Shown: positions 52,644 through 60,395 of the stretch, piece after piece
Numbering within the stretch: position 1 is the first letter of the stretch
How the letters are laid out: every line of letters begins with the position of its first letter
Assembly (NCBI GenBank): GCA_947479055.1
Contig: CANJYE010000008.1
Coordinates: 1-64,000 of the forward strand
Length of the DNA: 64,000 nt
Source: Erythrobacteraceae bacterium
GTDB taxonomy: Bacteria > Pseudomonadota > Alphaproteobacteria > Sphingomonadales > Sphingomonadaceae
Direction of reading: 5' to 3'
Notes under the pieces: generated by a model
Told to the model about the DNA's origin: nothing
The model's input: only the letters and a program-made list of their open reading frames with translations
The model's database searches: none
Made by a program: the position numbers and the translations under genes

Positions 52644-53591
52644 CTACCGAACGCCCACGAAGACCTTGGCGGGCTTCTTGCCGGTTCTCAGCGCCGGTGG
52701 AGCCAGCCAGTCGTCAAGCGGCCGGCCGATCAGATCCTGCAACGCAGTCGTATCGTCCTTGAACATGTCGAGCAGCAGCCGCGTCGATCGCGGGTCCGGC
52801 AGGGCACCTTCCGACTCTGGCTTCACATTGAAGTTCTGCATATAGGTCATCAAGCGGCGACGCAGCGCCTTGTCGGGCAGCAAGCGGCGAATGAGACGCT
52901 TGTGTAAGCCCTGACCTGAGATAAGCCGCATCAGCATGGCCGATCGGGGCGTCGCGGCCACGTTGTGCCTGCTTTCCTCTATCGCCGCATCGGGAGTATC
53001 AACGCCGAGAAACGGCCAGATGCCATCCAGAACCCCTTGCAGATCATCCTCCATGTCTTCCAGCCGCATGACATGAAAGCGCTCCGCACCAAACGCCTCG
53101 ATCCACGGAGCCAACTGACGGGCATAGAAGCTCGCTGCCGCATAGCCGGTTGGATTGGGGAAACCTTCCGCCTGCTCCTGGCTGATCGCTTCGAAGAAGC
53201 TGCGCTCGTCTTCCCTGACCCGGTTGCGATGCCGATAGTGTGACCATGCGCGCATTACCGGGTGCCGCAACATGACAAGAAAGAGGGGCGGGCGGTCGCC
53301 ATAGGCGGATTGCAGCTTGGGAATGACCGTTTCCGGCACATGCAGATAGCGCGGCGATGCTTCACCGCGCAGCTTGAACCCTTCCGCATCCGGAAAGAAC
53401 TTGCGGACATAATAGTCCAGCCCGCGGGCGTAATGCGCCTCGTCGCTGAAAAACTGCGGCTCCTTGATCGCCGACATGTAAATCCCGGGATGCGCGCGCA
53501 GGTGGTGGTAGAGCGAGGTGGTTCCGGCCTTGCTCGCGCCGATCAGCATGAAGTTGGGGGCGCGGAGATCGTTACGCAGTTCGTCAGCCAT
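52644..53591 (-). CDS. Sulfotransferase
   Basis: A 315-aa PAPS-dependent sulfotransferase. The 5'-phosphosulfate loop IGASKAGTTSLY is at residues 17-28, and the 3'-phosphate motif RHPVMRAWSHYRH follows in the expected place. Members such as heparan-sulfate-type and NodH-like enzymes transfer sulfate to sugar hydroxyls. With fucose and uronate genes nearby, the polysaccharide is the probable acceptor. The ATG at 53591 gives the 8-bp overlap (ATGGCTGA) with the upstream gene seen elsewhere in the window. An alternative start at 53606 has a poorly spaced AGGA. Confidence 0.87.
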   Translation of the reverse strand: MADELRNDLRAPNFMLIGASKAGTTSLYHHLRAHPGIYMSAIKEPQFFSDEAHYARGLDYYVRKFFPDAEGFKLRGEASPRYLHVPETVIPKLQSAYGDRPPLFLVMLRHPVMRAWSHYRHRNRVREDERSFFEAISQEQAEGFPNPTGYAAASFYARQLAPWIEAFGAERFHVMRLEDMEDDLQGVLDGIWPFLGVDTPDAAIEESRHNVAATPRSAMLMRLISGQGLHKRLIRRLLPDKALRRRLMTYMQNFNVKPESEGALPDPRSTRLLLDMFKDDTTALQDLIGRPLDDWLAPPALRTGKKPAKVFVGVR

Positions 53592-54627
53592 TTGTTGATA
53601 CACCATCTTCCTGCACCCGCTGGAAGCGGGGTTCGTCAACGCCGACCTGGTAGAGGTCCAGCCCGAAATGCGCGCAGATGGCCAGCAGTTCATGCTCCCG
53701 CTCCGGCGGAACCTTTTCGCGCCAGTGACTGACAATATAGCTTCGGTCGCCCGTCTCGATCCTTTGCCGGGTCTGCGCGGTGCTCGACTGCTTGGTGGAT
53801 CGCGATGGCCGCGTCAGCTGGTCGAGCATCTGCTGTTCGTTACCGAGCAGGCAATGCCGGGCCAGCGCGGCAATGCTCTCCTGCGGGTGCATCACCAGTT
53901 GTTCATAGCTCATGAACAGCCAGTCGGCATGGTCGGTGCAAGCTTCCATCAGAGGCAGGTTTTCCAGGGTCCAGTCCAGCACCCGGCGCGCCATCCTGTC
54001 CGGCCCCCGCACGATCGCCCAGGCATCGTCCAGCAGAGTTCCGGGCAGCCAGCGGCTGACGAAAGCGGGATTGCGCAGAAATGCCCGCGCAGTCAGGTCC
54101 CAGCCGTTGCGGTCAACCGACAGCGCCTGCGCAATCGGATGGCGCGTCATTACGACCGACCGCAGCCCGAATTGCCGCACCAGTTGCGCCGCGATCGTCT
54201 TGGCATCGGTGATCTTGAGCACCATCCGGTTTGTCTTCATGCTCACGCCCGGCTGCCAGAACTTCCACGGGCCGTTCACCACCAGGCGACCGCTCAGGAT
54301 ATCGTCGGCATAGGTGAATATCCGCTCCATCTCGTCTGGATCGGGTGCGATGACCTGGCCGTATTCGAACAACGGCAGCCGCTGGATCTGCGCCTGCGAT
54401 GCGGTGTAGAGACTGAACGGCTGGTCCGAGAATCCGACACCGGGGTTGCTCGCCAATAGTTCCATCAGCAGGGTCGACCCACCGCGCCGCGACGAAAACA
54501 CCGCGATGTGCGGTCGCACACCGTCCGGCCGGTGCCGGACCAGATAGCGCCAGACCAGCTCCTTGAAGAACCGCTTCGCGGCATAGTTCAGGGGCGAGGT
54601 CCGATCGCTCATCATTTTCTCGCTCAT
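53584..54627 (-). CDS. Sulfotransferase-like protein
   Basis: A 347-aa protein with SSRRGGSTLLMEL (residues 45-57), which fits the PAPS-binding loop of the divergent sulfotransferase families, and MTRHPIAQALS as a likely 3'-phosphate-binding motif. The basic residue of the loop is Arg instead of the common Lys, as in Stf0-like and related enzymes. It is probably a second carbohydrate sulfotransferase acting on another position or sugar. It overlaps the glycosyltransferase upstream by 4 bp and the next sulfotransferase by 8 bp, forming a coupled block. Confidence 0.78.
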   Translation of the reverse strand: MSEKMMSDRTSPLNYAAKRFFKELVWRYLVRHRPDGVRPHIAVFSSRRGGSTLLMELLASNPGVGFSDQPFSLYTASQAQIQRLPLFEYGQVIAPDPDEMERIFTYADDILSGRLVVNGPWKFWQPGVSMKTNRMVLKITDAKTIAAQLVRQFGLRSVVMTRHPIAQALSVDRNGWDLTARAFLRNPAFVSRWLPGTLLDDAWAIVRGPDRMARRVLDWTLENLPLMEACTDHADWLFMSYEQLVMHPQESIAALARHCLLGNEQQMLDQLTRPSRSTKQSSTAQTRQRIETGDRSYIVSHWREKVPPEREHELLAICAHFGLDLYQVGVDEPRFQRVQEDGVSTNG

Positions 54628-55778
54628 TGCTCCAGCACTTCTTCGACCAGTGCGACGATGTCACCCGGCGCATAGAAGCAGCTCTTGTCCTTCGCCGCTA
54701 TCGCTGTCCGCTTGGTGTTCCACGTCGGCAAGTCTATTTCGCTCAGGAAAGCATGCAGATTGTCGCAGATATCCTCGGAAAATGCCCAGCCCAGATCCTT
54801 ATCCAGCACTTCGCAGCCCGTCGCATGATTGGCATCGGCAAGCGACGGACGCTCATAATATCCTGCCTCGTAGATACGATTAGGAAGCAGCCACCGGGAA
54901 TTGCCCCAGTCGTCGGAATAGTCGAACGCCCATGAAAAATGAACCTGAGCCATCATGCCCGGAAGATCCGAGGGACTATAGGAGCCGCCATAGCGGATGT
55001 TGGGATAGGGTCTGATCTTCGCTTCGAACTGATCCGCGCCTATCCGGGCCGGATAGCCGCGCATGTGGATTTCCAGCTTCGGACCCAGTGCCTCTGCCAG
55101 GCTGCACAGGATATCCAGGCTGCGCGCACAGCGCAAAGTCCCGAACCAGCCAATGACCCAGCGATCGGTCGGCAAGGCGTCCGGCGCCTGTGGTGCGACC
55201 TGTACCAGCTTGTTTTCGATCAGCCGCCATGCACCCTCGAAATTCTGAACCTTCGCGAAATAGTCCGAGGCAAAACGCGGCGCACTGATCCACAGCCGCC
55301 TCGCCGCGGCCAATACCCTTCGTTCGAGCCAGCGCAGGGTCGATCCCAGCGGCCCCTTCGCGGTCATCACCCGCCGGATGTCGAGTACCTCGTAGATCAG
55401 CGGCGCTCGAGTGCGACCAAGCCTCCTGCTGACCAGGGCCAGCAGTGCCATGTCCAGGTTGCGCGCCAGCAGAACCGTCGCGCCACCTCCGCGCCGCAAC
55501 TGCATGACAAGCAACACCGCCGTCTTGGTTCCACCGATCAGCCGCCTGATCCGTGACGCATAATTGCCATCACCGATCCGCCCCAGATCAACATGCTGCC
55601 ACGCGATCTTCTGTCCGGTCTCATAACGCGCACGGCTGAACCCGATGGTGATCAGGCGATAGCCAGCAGCAGTCAGCGCCGCCGCCCGTGCAAAAAGCTT
55701 GGCGTCCGAACTGTCGGGCACGAAATAGAGGAGCGTGACCTCCCGGACCGGTGCCCTGACTTCGTTCCCGCTCGCCAT
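54624..55778 (-). CDS. Glycosyltransferase (GT-B, GT4-like)
   Basis: A 384-aa cytoplasmic glycosyltransferase. The N-terminal half has no classical N-terminal motif beyond Rossmann-like strands (VTLLYFVPDSS, ATVLLARNLDMALL). The C-terminal half contains IGWFGTLRCARSLDIL and a PNRIYEAGYYERPSL segment equivalent to the EX7E donor site (the second Glu is in IYEAG). Its likely role is to add one sugar of the repeat unit. It is the third gene downstream of the Gfo/Idh gene in the minus-strand operon, and the stop overlaps the sulfotransferase start by 4 bp. Confidence 0.8.
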   Translation of the reverse strand: MASGNEVRAPVREVTLLYFVPDSSDAKLFARAAALTAAGYRLITIGFSRARYETGQKIAWQHVDLGRIGDGNYASRIRRLIGGTKTAVLLVMQLRRGGGATVLLARNLDMALLALVSRRLGRTRAPLIYEVLDIRRVMTAKGPLGSTLRWLERRVLAAARRLWISAPRFASDYFAKVQNFEGAWRLIENKLVQVAPQAPDALPTDRWVIGWFGTLRCARSLDILCSLAEALGPKLEIHMRGYPARIGADQFEAKIRPYPNIRYGGSYSPSDLPGMMAQVHFSWAFDYSDDWGNSRWLLPNRIYEAGYYERPSLADANHATGCEVLDKDLGWAFSEDICDNLHAFLSEIDLPTWNTKRTAIAAKDKSCFYAPGDIVALVEEVLEQ

Positions 55779-55779
55779 G

Positions 55780-56832
55780 TCAGATAATGCAATTGTGCTT
55801 AAGCCATTTCACCGACAGGTCCACGCCATGTTCGACCGAAGTCTGCGGCGCATATCCGAGCGTCGCGTTTGCCCGATCGTTCGGAAAGAACGCCTTCCGG
55901 CCATAGAGGGCGAACTGATCCGGTGTGGGTGTGCGCTTCAGTCCACCCTCGACCGAACGGATCGCCCGCTCGGCAAACCCGCTGGACTTGAGTAACGCGA
56001 CCATGAAACCGCGATGGTTGCTGAGAATATATTTGCCGAATGAGCGGACCGGGGCCATCAATTTCGCCTTAAGCTGCGCCTTTCCCGCCGACACCGGCTG
56101 GAGTGGCGGCAAACCCATCGCATGCGCCAGCCGTTCGAAATAGGAATTCCACGTAATGGCCTCCGGGCCATTGACATTGAACGCCTCACCGAACCCCCGA
56201 TCGGCTTCCAGCGCGGCGAAGATCGCGCGGACCACATCGCAGACATAGACAAGGTTGCAGGTTCCTGCGCCCTTTTCCCCAAAGGTTCCCCACGAGCCTC
56301 CGGCGATGCGATCCGCGAAATTGACTGTCCACTGACTGCTGAACGGCCCATAGACAATGGTCGGTCGCAGTGCGATCACCTTCATGGCATCGCAATTGGC
56401 TTCGAGCGCGATCTTCTCGGCCTCGATCTTGCGCACACCGTAATCGGTTCCGCCCGGATCCAGCGGGGCATCTTCCGCAAACACCCCTTCACCCTTGCCA
56501 TAGACCGAGATGGTGCTGAGGTGGACCACCCGCGCGATGCCCAGCTTGCGGGCGATTTCCATCACGTTGCGCGTTCCCTGGATTGTGACCGCGTCATCGC
56601 CCACCGCCGTGTGAACAACGGCTTCGCAGCCGGTCATGGCCTGTTCCAGCGCGCTCCGGTCCAGCAGGTCGCAATGCCGCATGTCGACCCCGAAACGGGC
56701 GATGCGAACGGCCGTCTGCCAGCGACGCACAGCCGCGACAGGCTCGTATCGCCCCGACAGGCGCATGGCTTCCACCGTCCAGCCACCGATGAACCCGGTG
56801 GCACCGGTTACAAACACCCTGGGCACGCTCAT
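55780..56832 (-). CDS. NAD-dependent epimerase/dehydratase family protein
   Basis: A 350-aa extended SDR with TGATGFIGG (residues 9-17), the catalytic Thr/Ser in HLSTISVYGKG, and DYGVRK giving Tyr and Lys in the expected spacing. It may epimerise, reduce or dehydrate an NDP-sugar for the polysaccharide. ATG 56832 overlaps the Gfo/Idh gene by 4 bp, and an earlier in-frame start inside that gene is rejected. The pairing with a Gfo/Idh oxidoreductase points to a two-step modification of one nucleotide sugar, but the sugar is unknown. Confidence 0.85.
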   Translation of the reverse strand: MSVPRVFVTGATGFIGGWTVEAMRLSGRYEPVAAVRRWQTAVRIARFGVDMRHCDLLDRSALEQAMTGCEAVVHTAVGDDAVTIQGTRNVMEIARKLGIARVVHLSTISVYGKGEGVFAEDAPLDPGGTDYGVRKIEAEKIALEANCDAMKVIALRPTIVYGPFSSQWTVNFADRIAGGSWGTFGEKGAGTCNLVYVCDVVRAIFAALEADRGFGEAFNVNGPEAITWNSYFERLAHAMGLPPLQPVSAGKAQLKAKLMAPVRSFGKYILSNHRGFMVALLKSSGFAERAIRSVEGGLKRTPTPDQFALYGRKAFFPNDRANATLGYAPQTSVEHGVDLSVKWLKHNCII

Positions 56833-57851
56833 TGTTCCTTGGCCTTCCATTCGTCATACCAGGGCAGGGAAAAGGGTATCGCTTGCGCATAGGCCTGTTC
56901 GATCAAGGCGATAGAGGGGATGACATCGCGAACAGTGAGCGGAGCCTTGGCCCCTGCAAAAACCGCATCGAGGAACAGATCGGTCATCTTGAAGACGAAG
57001 TCATTATACGCCTTGGGGTTGAATCCGGGTGCACTCACTGTTGTCCAGGGCCCGCGGGGGCCGCGCCGTTCATACTTGTCCCAGCTGAAAATCTTGCCCC
57101 GGATCGCCCCGTTCTCGAACACCAGTTCGTAGGAATTGGGAAGCTTGACCAACCGGCTGAATTTCAGCGCGATGGGCGCGCCGTTCGGTGTCCGTGCCGT
57201 CAGGTGGAAGGTTGCGTCAGCACCGGCAAAGCCATCATGCAGCGCTTCGCTGATGGTCAGATCATCGCCAAGCCACCAGGTCATGATATCGACGGTGTGC
57301 GCCCCGCGATCGAGCAGAACCCCCTTTGCCTCAGGCGATGTGAGGTAGAAGCCGGTGACGGTCGGCCATTCGAATTCGCTGCCGTCCAGGAACTCGCCCG
57401 ATGTGAGCTGCCCCAGTTCTCCCGACCGGACAAGTGCGTGGATGGCATTGAACGCGGGAAACAGCCGCCGGTTGTTGTTGACCATCACCAGCCGCCCGGT
57501 CGCCTCGCCCTTGTCGGCAATCTCGCGCGCTTCGCCCGCCGAAATCGTCACCGGCTTCTCGATTAGCAGATGCATGCCCAGGTCCAGCGCGGCCAGTGCC
57601 TGGCGGTGATGCAGGTGATGGGGCGTGGCCAGGATCGCGGCAACCGCACCCTCGGTCGCCGCCTGATCGAGTGACGAGACAGCCTTGGCCCCGATCCTGG
57701 CGCCCAGTTCTGCCGCGCGCGCCATGTCGAGATCCAGGAACAGCACCCGCGACGCCAGCTCGGGGCGGGCGCTCAGCGCCGGGAGGTAAAACCGCTCCGT
57801 CGCCGCACCGCAACCCACCACCACCAGCTTGCCTGTGTCTTCACCAGTCAC
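56829..57851 (-). CDS. Gfo/Idh/MocA-family oxidoreductase
   Basis: A 340-aa NAD(P)-dependent dehydrogenase with an N-terminal Rossmann motif (VVVGCGAATERFYLP), the family signature LLIEKPVT, and a C-terminal sugar-binding half including DRGAHTVDIMTWWLG. It probably oxidises or reduces a hydroxyl of an NDP-sugar. GTG 57851 with an AGGGGG site is preferred over TTG 57869, which lacks one. It overlaps the epimerase by 4 bp and seems to start the minus-strand sub-operon for late sugar modification. Confidence 0.85.
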   Translation of the reverse strand: MTGEDTGKLVVVGCGAATERFYLPALSARPELASRVLFLDLDMARAAELGARIGAKAVSSLDQAATEGAVAAILATPHHLHHRQALAALDLGMHLLIEKPVTISAGEAREIADKGEATGRLVMVNNNRRLFPAFNAIHALVRSGELGQLTSGEFLDGSEFEWPTVTGFYLTSPEAKGVLLDRGAHTVDIMTWWLGDDLTISEALHDGFAGADATFHLTARTPNGAPIALKFSRLVKLPNSYELVFENGAIRGKIFSWDKYERRGPRGPWTTVSAPGFNPKAYNDFVFKMTDLFLDAVFAGAKAPLTVRDVIPSIALIEQAYAQAIPFSLPWYDEWKAKEQ

Positions 57852-57993
57852 GCCGGCCCCCTGTCGCAAAATGACCCGGAAGGGCCTGTTCCAAACATAT
57901 TCGGATTAAACACTTACGCTCCTTCTGGCGGATCAGGCAGTCACTGCGGCATGTTGCACTTGGGCACGTCCTGCATCGCGAAAACCTGCAATT

Positions 57994-58839
57994 TCAGTAA
58001 TGCAACATGCTGCGAAGTCCATCGATTTCCTCTTGCCCAAAGTCGCCTGTATCTGGCTTTTCCCGCTTGCGCGTGCTCGTCGTATGAGAGCGCGCCGGGT
58101 CGATGGCCGCGATGCAATGCTCGACAATTCCCTCCAGTTCGCCAGGCTTCTGCAGATGGATCCGGCCCGCCCAGAATTCGACGATCGTTTCGACCGCCTT
58201 CCTCCGCTCGGCAGTGAGCGCGAATTGTTCAAATCTCACGACACAGCAATCAGGATCGTCCAGCCATCCGGCATAGGGCTTGATCCGCTCGGGAAAGGCC
58301 GGAAATATATCGCGGCTTGGACCTGATCCGGCCAGCGCCAGCTGCCGGGCCTGGCCTTCGTCCAGTCCCTTGAACTCGCGATGCATCCGGTGGAACCGCG
58401 CCATGCTGCGCAGATAATGTGCTTCGGACAACAGCACGTCGATCGGATCGCGAATGATCATGAGGTGGACCGCATTGACCTGCCGAAGCAAGCTGGCGGT
58501 CTCTGGTGTGTAATGCAGATGGGTTCCGATGACCTCGCCGGGCACCAGTCGCGCCAGGCCCGCGTCAATCTCGCGCTGGCCGCGACGGCGCAGCGTCAAG
58601 GACGGCTGTTGCGCAAGAAAGCTGCCATAATAGCGCGTCCTGGGAAGCGCCCGGGCAATCTGCATCAGCAGGTGGGTTCCGCTCTTGGGAATCGAGTTGA
58701 CGATCACCGGCGGATTACTCTCAAAATCATCAGGGGTGGAATTCAGCCGACGCAGATAGCGTGGTATTTGCAGCGCAAAGGCAGCGCCCTTGCGAACCGG
58801 AGTCAGCTTGTTGACGAATGGTAAGTCGAGGACATTCAT
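57994..58839 (-). CDS. Sulfotransferase-like protein
   Basis: A 281-aa protein with the PAPS-loop SIPKSGTHLLMQI (residues 49-61) and MIIRDPIDVLLSEAHY as the 3'-phosphate site, fitting the PF00685-type sulfotransferase fold. It is the third sulfotransferase-like protein in the locus. ATG 58839 is chosen because the family starts close to this point. The upstream in-frame extension lacks homologous features. It stands apart from its neighbours by about 140 bp downstream and 300 bp upstream, so it may have its own promoter. Confidence 0.85.
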   Translation of the reverse strand: MNVLDLPFVNKLTPVRKGAAFALQIPRYLRRLNSTPDDFESNPPVIVNSIPKSGTHLLMQIARALPRTRYYGSFLAQQPSLTLRRRGQREIDAGLARLVPGEVIGTHLHYTPETASLLRQVNAVHLMIIRDPIDVLLSEAHYLRSMARFHRMHREFKGLDEGQARQLALAGSGPSRDIFPAFPERIKPYAGWLDDPDCCVVRFEQFALTAERRKAVETIVEFWAGRIHLQKPGELEGIVEHCIAAIDPARSHTTSTRKREKPDTGDFGQEEIDGLRSMLHY

Positions 58840-59141
58840 AACTCGGGGCACTTTCCGACCTTCCTGGATCACCGAAATTGGCAGGGGAAGCCCCTCAAGA
58901 AAGATCGGCGCGACACCGCGAGCGAATTTGCTGCAGCCTGCGATGTGGCAGTGCCGACAGGCCTCCCCAATTGGCCAGGGGGACAAAGGTGCAGTCTGGG
59001 ACTTCTCCGGAAATTTTCACCTGAATTCCCCACAACCAACGGATGGCAACTTCATGGCGAACATTGGTTCGTCATGCCGACAATCTAGCGCATCCCCCGG
59101 AGCGATTGAAGCGGCCTCCCGGTTGAACCGGTTCGGCCTGA
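58840..59141. other. 302-bp intergenic region
   Basis: No ORF with gene-like codon use or ribosome-binding site is seen. It likely contains the promoter of the sulfotransferase gene and the end of the Wzc-Wza operon transcript. No strong hairpin with a U-tract was found. Confidence 0.4.
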
Positions 59142-60395
59142 TTATCGAGGCGCAGTCTCCGATCCGCCCATCATCCCGACAGATCGGAGTTCGACCCCGA
59201 AGGGCCCCGCCAGACTATGCGGCAACCCTGCAATCACCAGATAACCGTATTCACAAACCGAAGGTTTCGCAAGGACGTAGATGGCACGATCCGGCATGGG
59301 TTGTGCCGCCAGGGGCGAAAATCCGACCGAACGTTTGCCGGGACATCGCCAGGCAAAGGCCAGCCTCCCGAGATCGTCGCGATTGCTGGCGCTCTCGGGA
59401 ACGACAACAAGCTGCGGGAGGCGCAGCATGCCGAGATGAACCAGCTGTCGTGCAAAACGCGGCGAGCCGTTTCCGTTCCAGTGGATCGCCAGCATGCTGT
59501 GATGGCTTTCCGGATCCACCAAGGCCATTCCCCCCGAATGCCGGTCTATTTCCCATTCCGACGGAAGCGACATCGACGGCCCTTCAGCGGAGAGTTTAGC
59601 GGCATTCTGGAAGCCGGGATCGAAATTAAGGGTGTTCCCGCCGCGCGCGGGCGCAAGACGGCTGACAAACACCATGGCCGGGCCATAATCGCCCGCTGCG
59701 GCAAAGGCATCGAGCGAAACCTTCAGCTCACTGCGCCGGGGAGGGGCGCCCGCGTCAATCATGCCCTTGAAGAGCGCCAGGCGGGCCGTGCGCGCATCTG
59801 CATCTGCCAGATGCTCGGTCGAAGAGAAGTAGAGAGTGCGCCAATTGGGATTTCGGCGCAGCCGATCGACCAGCGCATCGACAACGGACGGGTCCTGTTC
59901 AAGTTGCCGCAGCACGGGAATGATCTGCTCGCGCAACTGGTCGCGCCGCAGCAAGGCATCGATCCGCAGAATTGCCGGGCCGAATTCATCCTTGTTCAGC
60001 GCATCGATGATGAGGTTGCGCTGCGCCGAAGTAGAGCGCCAGCCCAGCGCGCCCAGGCTCTGGACCAGCGCCAACTGTCGTTGCTCTGTCGCGCCATTGC
60101 GCACTTCTATGGCATAAAGCAGGTTCAGCAGGGACTGATCGAGCGGCTCGGCCGCAAGCAATTTTACCAGATTCCCGTGCAGGCCATCCGGCACTGAAAC
60201 AGCCGGACCACCAGGCCCCGTCAACTCCAGCGCCTCGGGATAAGCAAGGCGATCCGCCGCATTCGCCTGCAGATAGGCCAGTGCGCTGATCGCGAGGAAC
60301 AAGAAGAACAGTCCCGCTGTTATGACAGCCACCAGCATTGCCGGCCGAGGGTTTGCTTGCGCTCCCTTGTCCGGTCTGCCGGTGATCTCAGTCAT
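59142..60395 (-). CDS. Membrane-anchored protein of unknown function in the exopolysaccharide locus
   Basis: A 417-aa protein with a single N-terminal transmembrane segment (about residues 20-42, VAVITAGLFFLFLAISALAYL) and a long periplasmic part. The middle is alpha-helical and TPR-like in feel, and the C-terminal about 130 residues look beta-rich with conserved-looking tryptophans (PSEWEIDRHSGG, HWNGNGS). No known domain was recognised. It overlaps the Wzc-like gene by 8 bp (ATGACTGA), which supports the start at 60395 and implies joint production. A role in polymer assembly or export is suggested only by context. Confidence 0.65.
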   Translation of the reverse strand: MTEITGRPDKGAQANPRPAMLVAVITAGLFFLFLAISALAYLQANAADRLAYPEALELTGPGGPAVSVPDGLHGNLVKLLAAEPLDQSLLNLLYAIEVRNGATEQRQLALVQSLGALGWRSTSAQRNLIIDALNKDEFGPAILRIDALLRRDQLREQIIPVLRQLEQDPSVVDALVDRLRRNPNWRTLYFSSTEHLADADARTARLALFKGMIDAGAPPRRSELKVSLDAFAAAGDYGPAMVFVSRLAPARGGNTLNFDPGFQNAAKLSAEGPSMSLPSEWEIDRHSGGMALVDPESHHSMLAIHWNGNGSPRFARQLVHLGMLRLPQLVVVPESASNRDDLGRLAFAWRCPGKRSVGFSPLAAQPMPDRAIYVLAKPSVCEYGYLVIAGLPHSLAGPFGVELRSVGMMGGSETAPR

